A DNA stretch of 38,384 nt from Perkinsus marinus ATCC 50983 (Eukaryota > Perkinsozoa > Perkinsida > Perkinsidae). Shown one piece after another: positions 16,385 through 25,128 of this stretch (its first letter is position 1; every line of letters starts with the position of its first letter). Below the pieces are notes generated by a model. That model had not been told where the DNA came from. It was given only the letters and a program-made list of their open reading frames with translations, and ran no database searches. Both the position numbers and the translations under genes were made by a program. Location: the NCBI RefSeq assembly GCF_000006405.1, contig NW_003214825.1, positions 187,261-225,644 on the forward strand. Direction: 5' to 3'.

Positions 16385-17857
16385 CTACTCATTCTGGAGG
16401 GAGCGGCTAAGCACCTGTGTAAGAGCCATTTGAACGGCCTTGAGAACATCCAGTTCTCCGATATCAGATAGGTTAAACTTATTAGGTATACCGGCTGTCC
16501 TAGAATTTATGATAGTGTCTGTTATATCCTGGCCTTTGAGACCCAGGGTAGCCAGCAAAGCCGCGACACCGGCAGTAGTGGGGGCCGACATCGATGTTCC
16601 ACTCTTATAACCGTATGACCCTCCTGGCATGGTCGAATAGATATAAACACCGGGAGCGGCCACCTTTGTAAACGAGCCAGCATTCGAAAAATCAACCAGA
16701 GAGACGGTTTCGGTTGGGCTAGAAGTACTGGCAGCGACACAGAGCATAGATGGGATTTCTGGCGCAAAGGAGCAAGGATAATGTGGATTATTCTCTATTC
16801 TAGCCCCGTTATTACCAGCAGAAACAACTGTAACATGGCCAGCAGCAGCGGCGTTCTTGAAGCCAGTTTTTTCGAGCTCGCTTGTGGAACGATCACCATA
16901 TGAATGGGAGGACACTGTAGCCCCATTCTCAATCGCGAAGTTGAGAGCCCTCATTGCGTCACTGACCAGGTAAAATCCTTCAGAGTCAATGAACTTCAAT
17001 ATCATCAGCTTCACATGGGTCATCGATCCATCGATATTCGCCACTCCTGCAATACCGATGCTATTATTAGTCTGAGCGGCTGCATTCCCGGCGCAGTGAG
17101 TACCGTGGCCGTAGTCATCAGTAACATTAGTAGTGTTCGTTATGAAGTTGAAGCCGATAGAGTTGTCAGATGGGTTCCTCCAGAATTGATTGACCAGATC
17201 AGGATGAGTCATATCAACACCACTATCGATGATGGCCAACACGACATCCTCCAGCTTCCGTCCGGCTGAGCGAGCCGCTTCCCAGGCAGCCCCTAGGCGG
17301 ATAACCTCGAGGTTACGCTGGCAGGAGGAGGCGGGATCGTTGGTACCGAGAAAAGGATTGCCACCAGTACAACTGGTGGTAATTATGGGAGATCTTTGGG
17401 CCGTATGTGACGGGGGAGTCGGGATCAGACTGACCCCAGAGTCGGGCTCACACTCAAATTCAATGCCGAGCAAATCTTCGGCCTTCCTCAAGTAGTTGAG
17501 AATCTGACTATGACCAACTGAGCATTTAGACTCTACAATCTGGATCCCTATCGCCTTCAAGTCATATACCATACCATCTTGTGCGAAACATCGCTCGCAC
17601 TTACGATCATCTTGAGTGAGAGTGTATGTTCTTCCACCAGAAGCAGATACGACCTGTGCCATCATACTCGGTACATGACGGATGTCGAGTCGGGTCCCAC
17701 GATAAGATATCGTGACCAGCGTGCGGTTGGAGACAGCCCTACCGAAGGTTACGGCATAAACGAGTAGTGTCGATAAGAACGCCGAGTGTGCGAGCATGAT
17801 ACTATGAAAATGACACTCCTTAAGATTCGAAAATAACTGATAGACCATGGCTTGCAT
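16385..17857 (-). CDS. Secreted subtilisin-like serine protease (S8 family)
   Basis: Intronless 490-codon frame. A hydrophobic segment at residues 25-38 (SAFLSTLLVYAVTF) is a signal peptide; starts at M1, M4 (GCCATGG context) or M21 all keep it, and M21 gives the most typical length. Residues 45-140 look like a cysteine-containing propeptide. The S8 catalytic domain spans about 185-480: Asp211 in AIIDSGVD, His251 in YGHGTHCAGN, oxyanion-hole Asn349 in VSAGNNG and Ser422 in SGTSMSAP. The whole triad is present, so an active extracellular endopeptidase is expected. Closest in style to the secreted subtilases described from Perkinsus; the exact paralogue cannot be named. Neighbours are 2 kb away on either side and unrelated. 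Confidence 0.95.
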   Translation of the reverse strand: MQAMVYQLFSNLKECHFHSIMLAHSAFLSTLLVYAVTFGRAVSNRTLVTISYRGTRLDIRHVPSMMAQVVSASGGRTYTLTQDDRKCERCFAQDGMVYDLKAIGIQIVESKCSVGHSQILNYLRKAEDLLGIEFECEPDSGVSLIPTPPSHTAQRSPIITTSCTGGNPFLGTNDPASSCQRNLEVIRLGAAWEAARSAGRKLEDVVLAIIDSGVDMTHPDLVNQFWRNPSDNSIGFNFITNTTNVTDDYGHGTHCAGNAAAQTNNSIGIAGVANIDGSMTHVKLMILKFIDSEGFYLVSDAMRALNFAIENGATVSSHSYGDRSTSELEKTGFKNAAAAGHVTVVSAGNNGARIENNPHYPCSFAPEIPSMLCVAASTSSPTETVSLVDFSNAGSFTKVAAPGVYIYSTMPGGSYGYKSGTSMSAPTTAGVAALLATLGLKGQDITDTIINSRTAGIPNKFNLSDIGELDVLKAVQMALTQVLSRSLQNE

Positions 17858-19154
17858 TGCTACCTACACAGATAGACCTATACCATGCTTTATGTACTCT
17901 GAGCCTCTCCAGCTCAGAGGAGGAATAAGCAGACCTAAAGCGTATAGCCAGAACTTGTAGTACAGCGTGTCGCTCCCGAATTTTAGGAATGTTTCAGTGC
18001 CGAGGCTGTTATCTCGCGCGTGCAGCTGATTATATGGTCCCTGCATGACACGCAATCGATAACGCTATGTATTCGCGTGTGTTCATGCCATGAACAATCC
18101 CATGAACTTCATTAGATTGTTCACGAGAGCCTCACGAATTGCCCCTTCGTCAGTATCAGATATTGTTTCATACCCAATTCCTAGTGAATAACTCTAAGTC
18201 CTCTACTGACTCTGAGTTGCCACTAAGAAGGACCACGCTGGAGCTACGAGAAGCTACAGTAGTTATCTGGCGCTGACGGGACATATCTTCTAAGATTCAT
18301 GGTCACGCCGGACAGTAACATGCAAGGCCAACGTCGGAGTACTGCTTCGAGTAGTCGTCATCTCGTCATAATCACATTGTGTTGATCCTAGCATTGAACC
18401 TGATCCCGAGTTTGCTGAATCTGAAAGCCGCCATGATGAGACAGCGAGCGGATGCTGCTTGTGAGTCCATTTGTCCCTGTATTCGCGTGTTGTTTTGAAA
18501 TCCAGGAACCACGCCGATTCTAGTTCTCTAGCGAGGAGTAAATTGCATCTTGCATAGCTCTGCTACCTGCAGACCGCAGCGCCGGAAGACAGTTGTTCTT
18601 GCGGCCATTGTGCATGCGTCTCTTCTAAGATTATACAGCGACTGTGACTATCTTAGCGACATAATGTCTCGAAGTACTGAGAAATGTATGCGAGAGATAG
18701 CGCTGCTATGCCATCGGTCGATGAGGCTGAAAACTCAGCTGAATGATGCGCCGGTTCTCCAACCCAACACCCGCAAGTCGGAGGGATTGTTATCTGTGAG
18801 AATCTGTCGATTCAGCGAAGTGTTGTGGTTGCGCGAGTTATCTCAATTGTGGTAAAATCCCTAGTAGGGCTGTCCCTCTTGTTATTAGTGCTTATCTGCC
18901 ACTATTAATAAGTTATTGTTCTCACTGCTGTTACCGTTCATCAGTCACCACTAACTGGTAACCGGGTTCTTGTGTCGAGCAGTGCCAAGCCTGATACTCG
19001 ATAACCGGCGCGCACGGTGAAACGGTGTGACATGGCTGTAAAGCAAGCACGACAATTCCAGTTTTCACTTGAGTAGAAGCACCCGGGTCCTGCAAAGATA
19101 TAGCTCTCATTCGAAACGATTTGCTCCCTAGGAACGATAAGATCCCACCGATGA

Positions 19155-19200
19155 GAACGAGTTCGACGTAGAAGGCGCGGGTTCGATTCCCAGGACTGTC
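19155..19200 (+). other. tRNA-like T-arm motif
   Basis: GCGCGGGTTCGATTCCCAGG is a good box B/T-arm, but no matching 5' acceptor (GACAGTCC expected) is found upstream, so it is not a whole tRNA gene. It resembles the motifs in introns of the zinc-finger gene. Confidence 0.4.
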
Positions 19201-19412
19201 AACTCAATACGAGAGTAGCTATATTCGGTTTTATTCTGCATCTCTAGCAAAGCTCCATCGTGGGTCTGCAAGTCAACTATGATGTAATTTCAGCGTTAAA
19301 CGTCAACTCTAAGGCGATCAATGATGACACTCACGCCGGAAAATGACCGCGCCTAGAAAGCTGATGGTGGTACTCCTTCTTCGACCGGAGCACACTTGAA
19401 GCTCAAGTGACA

Positions 19413-19548
19413 ATATGGAAATTCTGGAGAGTTCTCGTTGGTTTCTCTATATTTCTAATCCAATTCATATTTAATTTCCTATGACAAGTGAATGCCGAAC
19501 CCCCTGGATTCAGCCGAGGAAAGCGACCATATATTCCAACGTTGATTA
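19413..19548 (+). repeat. Dispersed repeat family 2, copy outside the intron-rich part
   Basis: GGAAATTCTGGAGAGTTCTC, GTTGGTTTCTCTATATTTC and GGATTCAGCCGAGGAAAGCG followed by ACCATATATTCCAACGTTG. It is the only copy of this family seen right of 13.1 kb. Confidence 0.68.
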
Positions 19549-20285
19549 TTACGGTAATCCGATTAACTCTCGATGAATTTGGGTCGTGTGTTGGGACATG
19601 TCCTCCCTTTTCTTGAGAAACACAACGCATTGAGATGTCGAGAAAAAGTGGTTATCCGTAGTAGTTGTTAATAGACTCGATAGTGGTGGGGGATTCAATG
19701 GTACGATAGATAGATGAGAGCAGCGGCAAAAGCAAGACTAGAAGTGATAACCATATTTTACCAGTACGAGTATTCGTGTAACGCACTTAAAATACTCGTA
19801 GTGGCCACGTGTTAGTAGTACTAGAAATACTAGTACTAATGGTAATGACAGGCAAGGTAGTCGAAATCCTAAACTAATAGTGTTGGTATCGATAATACTG
19901 CTAATTCGACCATCAATAATAGCAGCAACAACAATTGTCGCTTTCGCAGTACGACGACATAAAAACTGCAACCTACCGTTCTAAGGGTTAAAATCGCCCT
20001 CGGGTAGCATCCCTAAATCAGCACATTCAGCATCGCTAGTAACGACAACCTCCTTATTGTCAAATCAAGGCTGGAGAGTGTATCGCCATCAGAACCATGC
20101 TACAAACGGTGTCAACCGGATGCATGGGGATTCACCAGAAATCGCGAGGTGCCCGAAAAACGGAAGTTATATAGCAGTTGATAACAAGAAGAGGTAAATA
20201 GTAGATGTTCAGAAGATCAGAAACGGAAATGTTAGTCATAAACGGACCTAGTTTGTATCTTGCACGCTCAACCTAAGGATACTTC

Positions 20286-21245
20286 TTAATCGATTTGCTC
20301 GAACAAGCCTCGAACCTCCTCAGCAGAAAGGAGTTCTCCTTTCGAGACTCTTCTTAATGCCGCCTTCTTCTTAGGCGTCGACGACTCGCGTCTCTCAATA
20401 GACGCAAGCGGACTGCCAGTGAAAAGTTGGTACATCACGACAGCGCAAGCAAGAAAATCATCTTCACAACGTTCAGAAAACACAGCGTCGGAACATTCTC
20501 CGACAAAGCAATCATCATCATTATCATGCTGATCGCGCTGTAAAACCTGACGCCTCAAACCGGCGTGGTGGGTGCAAGCGCAAACAACTGCGCTTCCGAA
20601 ATCAACTAAATGCACGTCACCAGAGTCGTTGAGAAGAATGTTCTCCAACTTGATATCATTATGGGAAATACCCCAACCATGAAGAGAATCTAAAATCGTC
20701 AATAATTGCATGATGACAGACAGAATAGTGGCATCTTCCCGAACTGTAGATCGCCGTCGGAGCCACTCGTAAAGATCTAAACCACCAAGTTCGGATACGA
20801 TATAGGTCGCATCACAGTCCTCAAAAACGTCGAGGATCTTGGGCACACCATCAATGTCAAGATTCGCAATAAGTTCCATAGTTTCCGCCTCTTCTGGGCC
20901 GTGCCCTGCCATATCCGAGATACAAGGGGGGATCGTCTCATACGGGGGCTTCTCGATAATCTTCAACGCGACGGGTCTTCCAGTTTGTCGACATATTGAG
21001 CGACAAACCTGCCCGTACGCTCCTGCCGCTATGGTAGACCCGAGCTGGTAGGAAGTATCAAAGGCCGTGAGGGCGGCATCACTGACTACTCTCATAGGTG
21101 ATGTTGGAGGAGTAGTGCAACATGTACTGCATGGGGAAGACTCTTCAATGGTAGTAGCGTCTCGTCGAGGTTTTAGAAAGGATAGTTGCAGTCGAGGAGT
21201 TACCGAGTCTTCTTCTTCTGAGGGTACATTGAGGGCAGCAGTCAT
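20286..21245 (-). CDS. Atypical protein kinase, short C-lobe, HND catalytic motif
   Basis: An intronless frame read from the first ATG (21245-21243) gives 319 residues; the frame stays open 55 codons further upstream but without an ATG. Residues 1-65 are a Ser/Pro-rich tail. The kinase domain follows: glycine loop GSTIAAGAYGQV (69-80), VALKII with Lys95, HNDIKLENILL (His195-Asn-Asp197, Asn202) and DFG (215-217). HND replaces HRD, so the regulatory Arg is missing while the catalytic Asp is kept. Between DFG and the end lie a Cys/His/Asp-rich insert, a helix-F-like EDDFLACAVVMYQLFTGSPL, no clear APE, and a much shortened C-lobe. Likely a divergent Ser/Thr kinase of uncertain activity. A near-identical partial copy lies at 27838-28426. 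Confidence 0.85.
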   Translation of the reverse strand: MTAALNVPSEEEDSVTPRLQLSFLKPRRDATTIEESSPCSTCCTTPPTSPMRVVSDAALTAFDTSYQLGSTIAAGAYGQVCRSICRQTGRPVALKIIEKPPYETIPPCISDMAGHGPEEAETMELIANLDIDGVPKILDVFEDCDATYIVSELGGLDLYEWLRRRSTVREDATILSVIMQLLTILDSLHGWGISHNDIKLENILLNDSGDVHLVDFGSAVVCACTHHAGLRRQVLQRDQHDNDDDCFVGECSDAVFSERCEDDFLACAVVMYQLFTGSPLASIERRESSTPKKKAALRRVSKGELLSAEEVRGLFEQID

Positions 21246-21419
21246 GTTGAACGCGGAGGGGAAGGGTAGTCGAAACGACAATACTTCGACCCTCCGGGGC
21301 GCGAAAACTGAAGAGAATATTAACCGAAGTGAGAAGCAAAACTCGATGAGCGATGGATTTCCCGTTGCTGCGTTGAAGCTACTTTGAAAATCCCTTTCGG
21401 TCTCGGACACTCCGCCTTC

Positions 21420-21525
21420 TAAACGGCTAGCAAGGTAAACACCAAAAAACTCGACAACTTACGAATCACAAACAAGGTAACGTCTACTAAACTCCGTTAA
21501 ACGGCTTGCTAAGGTAAGTACAAGG
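21420..21525. promoter_or_regulatory. Direct repeat upstream of the kinase gene
   Basis: CTAAACGGCTAGCAAGGTAA (about 21419) and TTAAACGGCTTGCTAAGGTA (about 21498) lie 78-79 bp apart upstream of the start codon, and both are kept in the second copy of the block. They may be a promoter element; no known factor site is recognised. Confidence 0.35.
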
Positions 21526-21845
21526 GAATTTCACTGCTCTACTCTGACGGCAGTCCTCTGCTAGGAGAACAAATTCTTAGAATTCTGTAGTCCTCGAAAC
21601 TTTCATGTACAACCACAAGTTTACTTTCATGCCGAATACAAGAGACCTCACACACTCCACGCTGTCGCCCTCCCTGGTCGTCGAAGGGAGCACGTCACGG
21701 AGGCAGCGCGCGTCATTCTGATCGATATGGTGAAACTCGTAGGATGTCAAGTGGCGTCTCCCATTCAGCGTCACAGATCCTCAGTCGTTACCTCCGACCA
21801 TCCGCTTGTGGTCTTGTGTTGACATCATCCGTGTATTGACATTAT

Positions 21846-21897
21846 TAATTTATTAATAATTGAATTAATTATTAATTTATCTAAATTATTAATTTAT
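21846..21897. repeat. 52-bp pure-AT-type insertion specific to copy 1
   Basis: Between GACATTAT and CAGGCTG copy 1 carries 52 bp of TAATTTATTAATAATTGAAT-like sequence with self-complementary TTAATTATTAATTTAT parts; copy 2 has GACATTATCAGGCTG (36516-36530) without it. It is a small AT-rich insertion or a microsatellite expansion after duplication. Confidence 0.8.
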
Positions 21898-21996
21898 CAG
21901 GCTGTCGGTGTCAATGCGCAGATACTGTCTCGCAACAGTTCCATCAAGAAAATTCCTATCGGGATGAGTCACCATGAGCCTCATGGCATGAAAGCG

Positions 21997-24037
21997 ACAA
22001 CAACGAGTCGGCTCGGCCATTGCCTACCTAGTGAACTCGATATCGCATAAGCTAACTGGATCACCCTGATCCAGAGGAGTGACGACGAGGGAGAGTTTCG
22101 CGCTAGGACTGGATGTGGTTTTAAAGCCTACGCCATGCCGCTCAGGACGAGCGACAGGGGGTTATTTCCGCTATTCAAGCTTATTGCGGTCCCGGCTGAA
22201 GTGATGGTTGCTGCATAATGCAGCCTGTATTGCGCGAATTGGTGCACACTTACGTGTTAGGTCTGAAAAAAGGTCAATGTGTTCGCAGGATTGTCGCCCG
22301 AGGCTGCTTTAGCATCAACTGTGGGATATACGGCGTATAACCGTATACTATAGGCGTATAACCTTGCAAAACCTCGTCGATTCAAACTAGCGTGGGCCAC
22401 CAGGTGGCTGCCACCTGCATGCAAAAGAATGTGAAAACAAAGGAATGTTCCTTCCAGGCGTGTAACTTACATCCCAAACTTACACCGTGTAAGTATGGGG
22501 AATGGCCAATGAGTCACTGGCATGCAATCCAAACGATTCGCATTCGTTACCGGCAGTAACAAATGCAAATTGTTTGCACAAGTTATTATGCATCAAGAAG
22601 AACACTTATTCGCCAAACACCGACAACTAACAAGCGAAAAAACCTGAAAGTCCTACGACAGATTTATGATACTGGGTGAGAACACTGAATTAAGGAGCAC
22701 AGACTGTGTTGCACAGTGATGCTTGTATGCAGGGTACCAGAAACATCTAACTGTTTCGGCCTCATCCTCTCGGGTCAGGATACAGAACGGACATTGGAAC
22801 TTAACCCGCAACGACGAGTTGGGCAAGTCGTCATCGGCGTCGAGCCAACGTTTGAGAATTTATGACTGGCGAACACACTATCCTTTAATCAGCACGAACA
22901 ACTGGATGCTACCAAGTCGGATTACATACATGCCTGTGGCAACACATGGCTTTACAGGATATAACGCTGGAGGTAAAGGTGCTCGAAAGGGCACTGAGAT
23001 CACACACGACTCATTTTTTGTCTTTCAATATCTGCAAATTAATGACATCTAAGACGTCACGTCTTCGTAATATTAGCAGATTCTCACCAAGTGACAGCGA
23101 AACCCCTCAAGTTTAGAGAGGCGAGAGGTAGAAGGACTGTATTCCCTTACTCAGCCGATATTTCGGGGTATGATTAGCGACGGGGGGGGGGGGGGTTGAG
23201 ATAGTCAAAACCAAGGAGTATTCGGCATTCGGTGTGTTGAATAATAAACGCCTTGTCAGACCTTTCCCGTTCAGGTGCAGCGATCAGTAATTGTCCGCTG
23301 CACCTGAACACAACTGTTGTGTCGACTACAACTGATCGTGTGAGTTTTAGAGCCTCGCTTTTCCCAGAATGTCTCTCCCTCGCGGGTTACTACAGGTTCC
23401 CTTACGAAACGATGATATCAATGTCTATGATGGTTGAGCATGGATCAAATAATGGCGCGGGTGAATGGTTCCGAGGGTGACCCTTTATGAGAGCGTGGTT
23501 GAGTTATATATGGATGGTATGAGCCAATTATGACGCATTTGCGATCTCCAGGGGATGCCATTTCCGGGATGGAAATGTTTCAGTCCAAAGTCGTAGACGA
23601 TGAGGCCAAAGTCCATTTGGTATAGGTCAAGCCCACAGCCGTGAGGTCTGGACAATGGGAAGACCTCTTAAACTTGTCAAAAAACGATTTGAGGCTCAAA
23701 GCTTCGGTTGATGTGGTCGCTTGAGGGAAGATGCTCGGTGACGAGAAGATGGATGTTGTGTAGCGATTGTGAAGAGCCTCCAAGTTCTCAATGGGAATTT
23801 CCCATCGACCTCAGCCGAATTTTAAAGTTCCGAATGCCAATATGATTCTCCCGTTTCGGATTTGTACCTCACACTCCCCGCGTGTCGACGAAATCGCCGA
23901 TAGACTGTTGTGCAACCCAACACCACTATCTCCACTGGTTTACTATCCTTATCGGATGGATAATGACGGAATGAACCGGGGATCACGAATCAAGTCAGAC
24001 TTCTCGTGGTATGTAAAATAATTTATGTTACAGAAAT
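21997..24037. other. Spacer with no recognised gene
   Basis: It contains a short frame at 22723-23052 (109 codons, no domain), a run of 14 G at 23182-23195 and the perfect hairpin at 23269-23309. Nothing else was recognised. Confidence 0.5.
23269..23309. repeat. Perfect 14-bp hairpin, 13-nt loop
   Basis: GTTCAGGTGCAGCG pairs without mismatch with CGCTGCACCTGAAC. A further CGATCAGT (23281) has its complement ACTGATCG about 45 bp on, so alternative folds exist. It lies in a gene-free stretch. Confidence 0.88.
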
Positions 24038-24220
24038 ACCAACTTCATGACAACCGTCACATGTGAAAGTCGAATGTCCGGTTCGTCAGACTGGCATACC
24101 TTCTAATATCGTAAAATACGTAACCATATATCTTATACATTTTCTCGACAACTGCGACTGTTGAAAAGCAACAAGATCGATAAGCGCACCTCATGTGCTC
24201 AAGAGCCGAGACTACCATAC
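24038..24220. repeat. Duplicated block B, copy 1
   Basis: ACCAACTTCATGACAACCGT to AGCCGAGACTACCATAC matches 27555-27737 with about a dozen or more differences, clearly more diverged than block A. It lies just downstream of the 3' end of the minus-strand gene 24268-25128, so it may be its 3' UTR. The copy at 27555 runs into the assembly gap, which may hide a second copy of that gene. Confidence 0.9.
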
Positions 24221-24267
24221 TAAAGAAAGAATAGTGAATCACTATTAGTGGTAGTTATAGTCCTTGA

Positions 24268-25128
24268 CTATCCGGAACGACGGGGAAATTTGAATGGGAT
24301 TCGAATATGAGAGAGGAGGGTGTCTTTCTGGTAGGAGATCTGTAAATCATCTGTGAGCAAATTGAAACCCAGAGAGGCATAGGCTATGTAGTGCCATGCT
24401 TCATCCTCCGGAACGTAAATATTCTTGACAATAACCTCTATGCTCGAGTTTAGTGGAGTGCTGGTGTGGTCCGCCTGGATGTCCACCGAAAGCTCATGCC
24501 TACTGTTCATGGATGTGTTCAAATTCACATGCGCATGGCCTTGGCCCTGCTTCTCTGCTTGCACCGTACCAAAGTGAGGGACAGTTACCCAGGTTTGCAG
24601 GGACACTGGGAAGTCGATTACCTTCCAGGAGTAAGCATCATACCCACCGTTCTTCGAGATAGTTGGTACACTTAACTGCACTTCAACTGAGATGCCACAG
24701 AAAATATCAAATTTCCAGATATTCACACCAGAGACATAAATACCCACATCGGTCGGGCTCGAGTCCGACGCGAGAAGCACTCCAAGCTCGAGGTCGAGCG
24801 TTTTCCAGTCGCCCTTACTAGAGACGAGCCGTGTGCCGCCATTGACTTGATTAAAATCCTCGAGGATGAACGCGCAATAGGTCCACCCATCGTTATGACT
24901 CAAGCAATGGTCGGGAACCTCCTTCACCACCTGCATACGAAGAGAACGTGGCTCGGGGCTCTGGATCGTCTTGCCAGTGATATCGTCAACCATGAAGGCA
25001 TCCGCGAGAACAAGAGTCATCATTGCCACCAGCATGAGGATGATGTTGGGAGTTCTTGGAGCCTTGGAGGTCTTCGTTGTCTGGGAATCTACCTCGCAGT
25101 CCTGCCTTGCCCCAGGAGTATTATTCAT
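24268..25128 (-). CDS. Unknown secreted or type II membrane protein (286 aa)
   Basis: Intronless frame from ATG 25128. Residues 29-46 (IILMLVAMMTLVLADAF) form one hydrophobic segment after a polar 28-residue head. A start at M1 gives a signal anchor; a start at M32 would give a normal signal peptide with cleavage after LADA. The remaining ~240 residues are polar and beta-rich with few cysteines (DHCLSHNDGWTYCAFILEDF; FDIFCGISVEVQLSVP) and several N-x-S/T sites (LNTSMNS, LNSSIEV), consistent with passage through the secretory pathway. No family is recognised; repeated beta-strand-like stretches (VDIQADHTSTPLNSSIEV) suggest an extracellular beta-sandwich, as inference. Its 3' flank is duplicated at 27555-27737. 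Confidence 0.72.
   Translation of the reverse strand: MNNTPGARQDCEVDSQTTKTSKAPRTPNIILMLVAMMTLVLADAFMVDDITGKTIQSPEPRSLRMQVVKEVPDHCLSHNDGWTYCAFILEDFNQVNGGTRLVSSKGDWKTLDLELGVLLASDSSPTDVGIYVSGVNIWKFDIFCGISVEVQLSVPTISKNGGYDAYSWKVIDFPVSLQTWVTVPHFGTVQAEKQGQGHAHVNLNTSMNSRHELSVDIQADHTSTPLNSSIEVIVKNIYVPEDEAWHYIAYASLGFNLLTDDLQISYQKDTLLSHIRIPFKFPRRSG

Larger units (their letters stand above)
17858..20285. other. Spacer with no recognised gene
   Basis: Small open frames only (for example 18550-18855 plus), without domains. It contains the tRNA-like motif near 19180 and a family 2 repeat at 19413-19548. Confidence 0.5.
20660..21996. repeat. Duplicated block A, copy 1 (kinase 5' part and upstream DNA)
   Basis: It matches 27838-28916 plus 36412-36625 with only scattered substitutions, one extra GAA codon in copy 2 and a 52-bp AT-rich stretch present only here. 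Identity runs through both the kinase coding sequence and about 750 bp of non-coding upstream DNA, so this is a DNA-level duplication, not a retrocopy. It ends at about 21996 (CATGAAAGCG). Confidence 0.95.

Noticed and set aside
16522-17495. Several frames inside the subtilase gene on either strand
   Set aside because: Shadow frames of the well-supported protease.
19130-19200. Whole tRNA gene
   Set aside because: A good T-arm is present but no 5' acceptor strand complementary to the 3' end and no anticodon arm could be found.
21067-21387. Plus-strand frame of about 106 codons opposite the kinase N-terminus, present in both copies
   Set aside because: It is conserved only because the DNA is duplicated. 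It is antisense to the kinase and has no domain.
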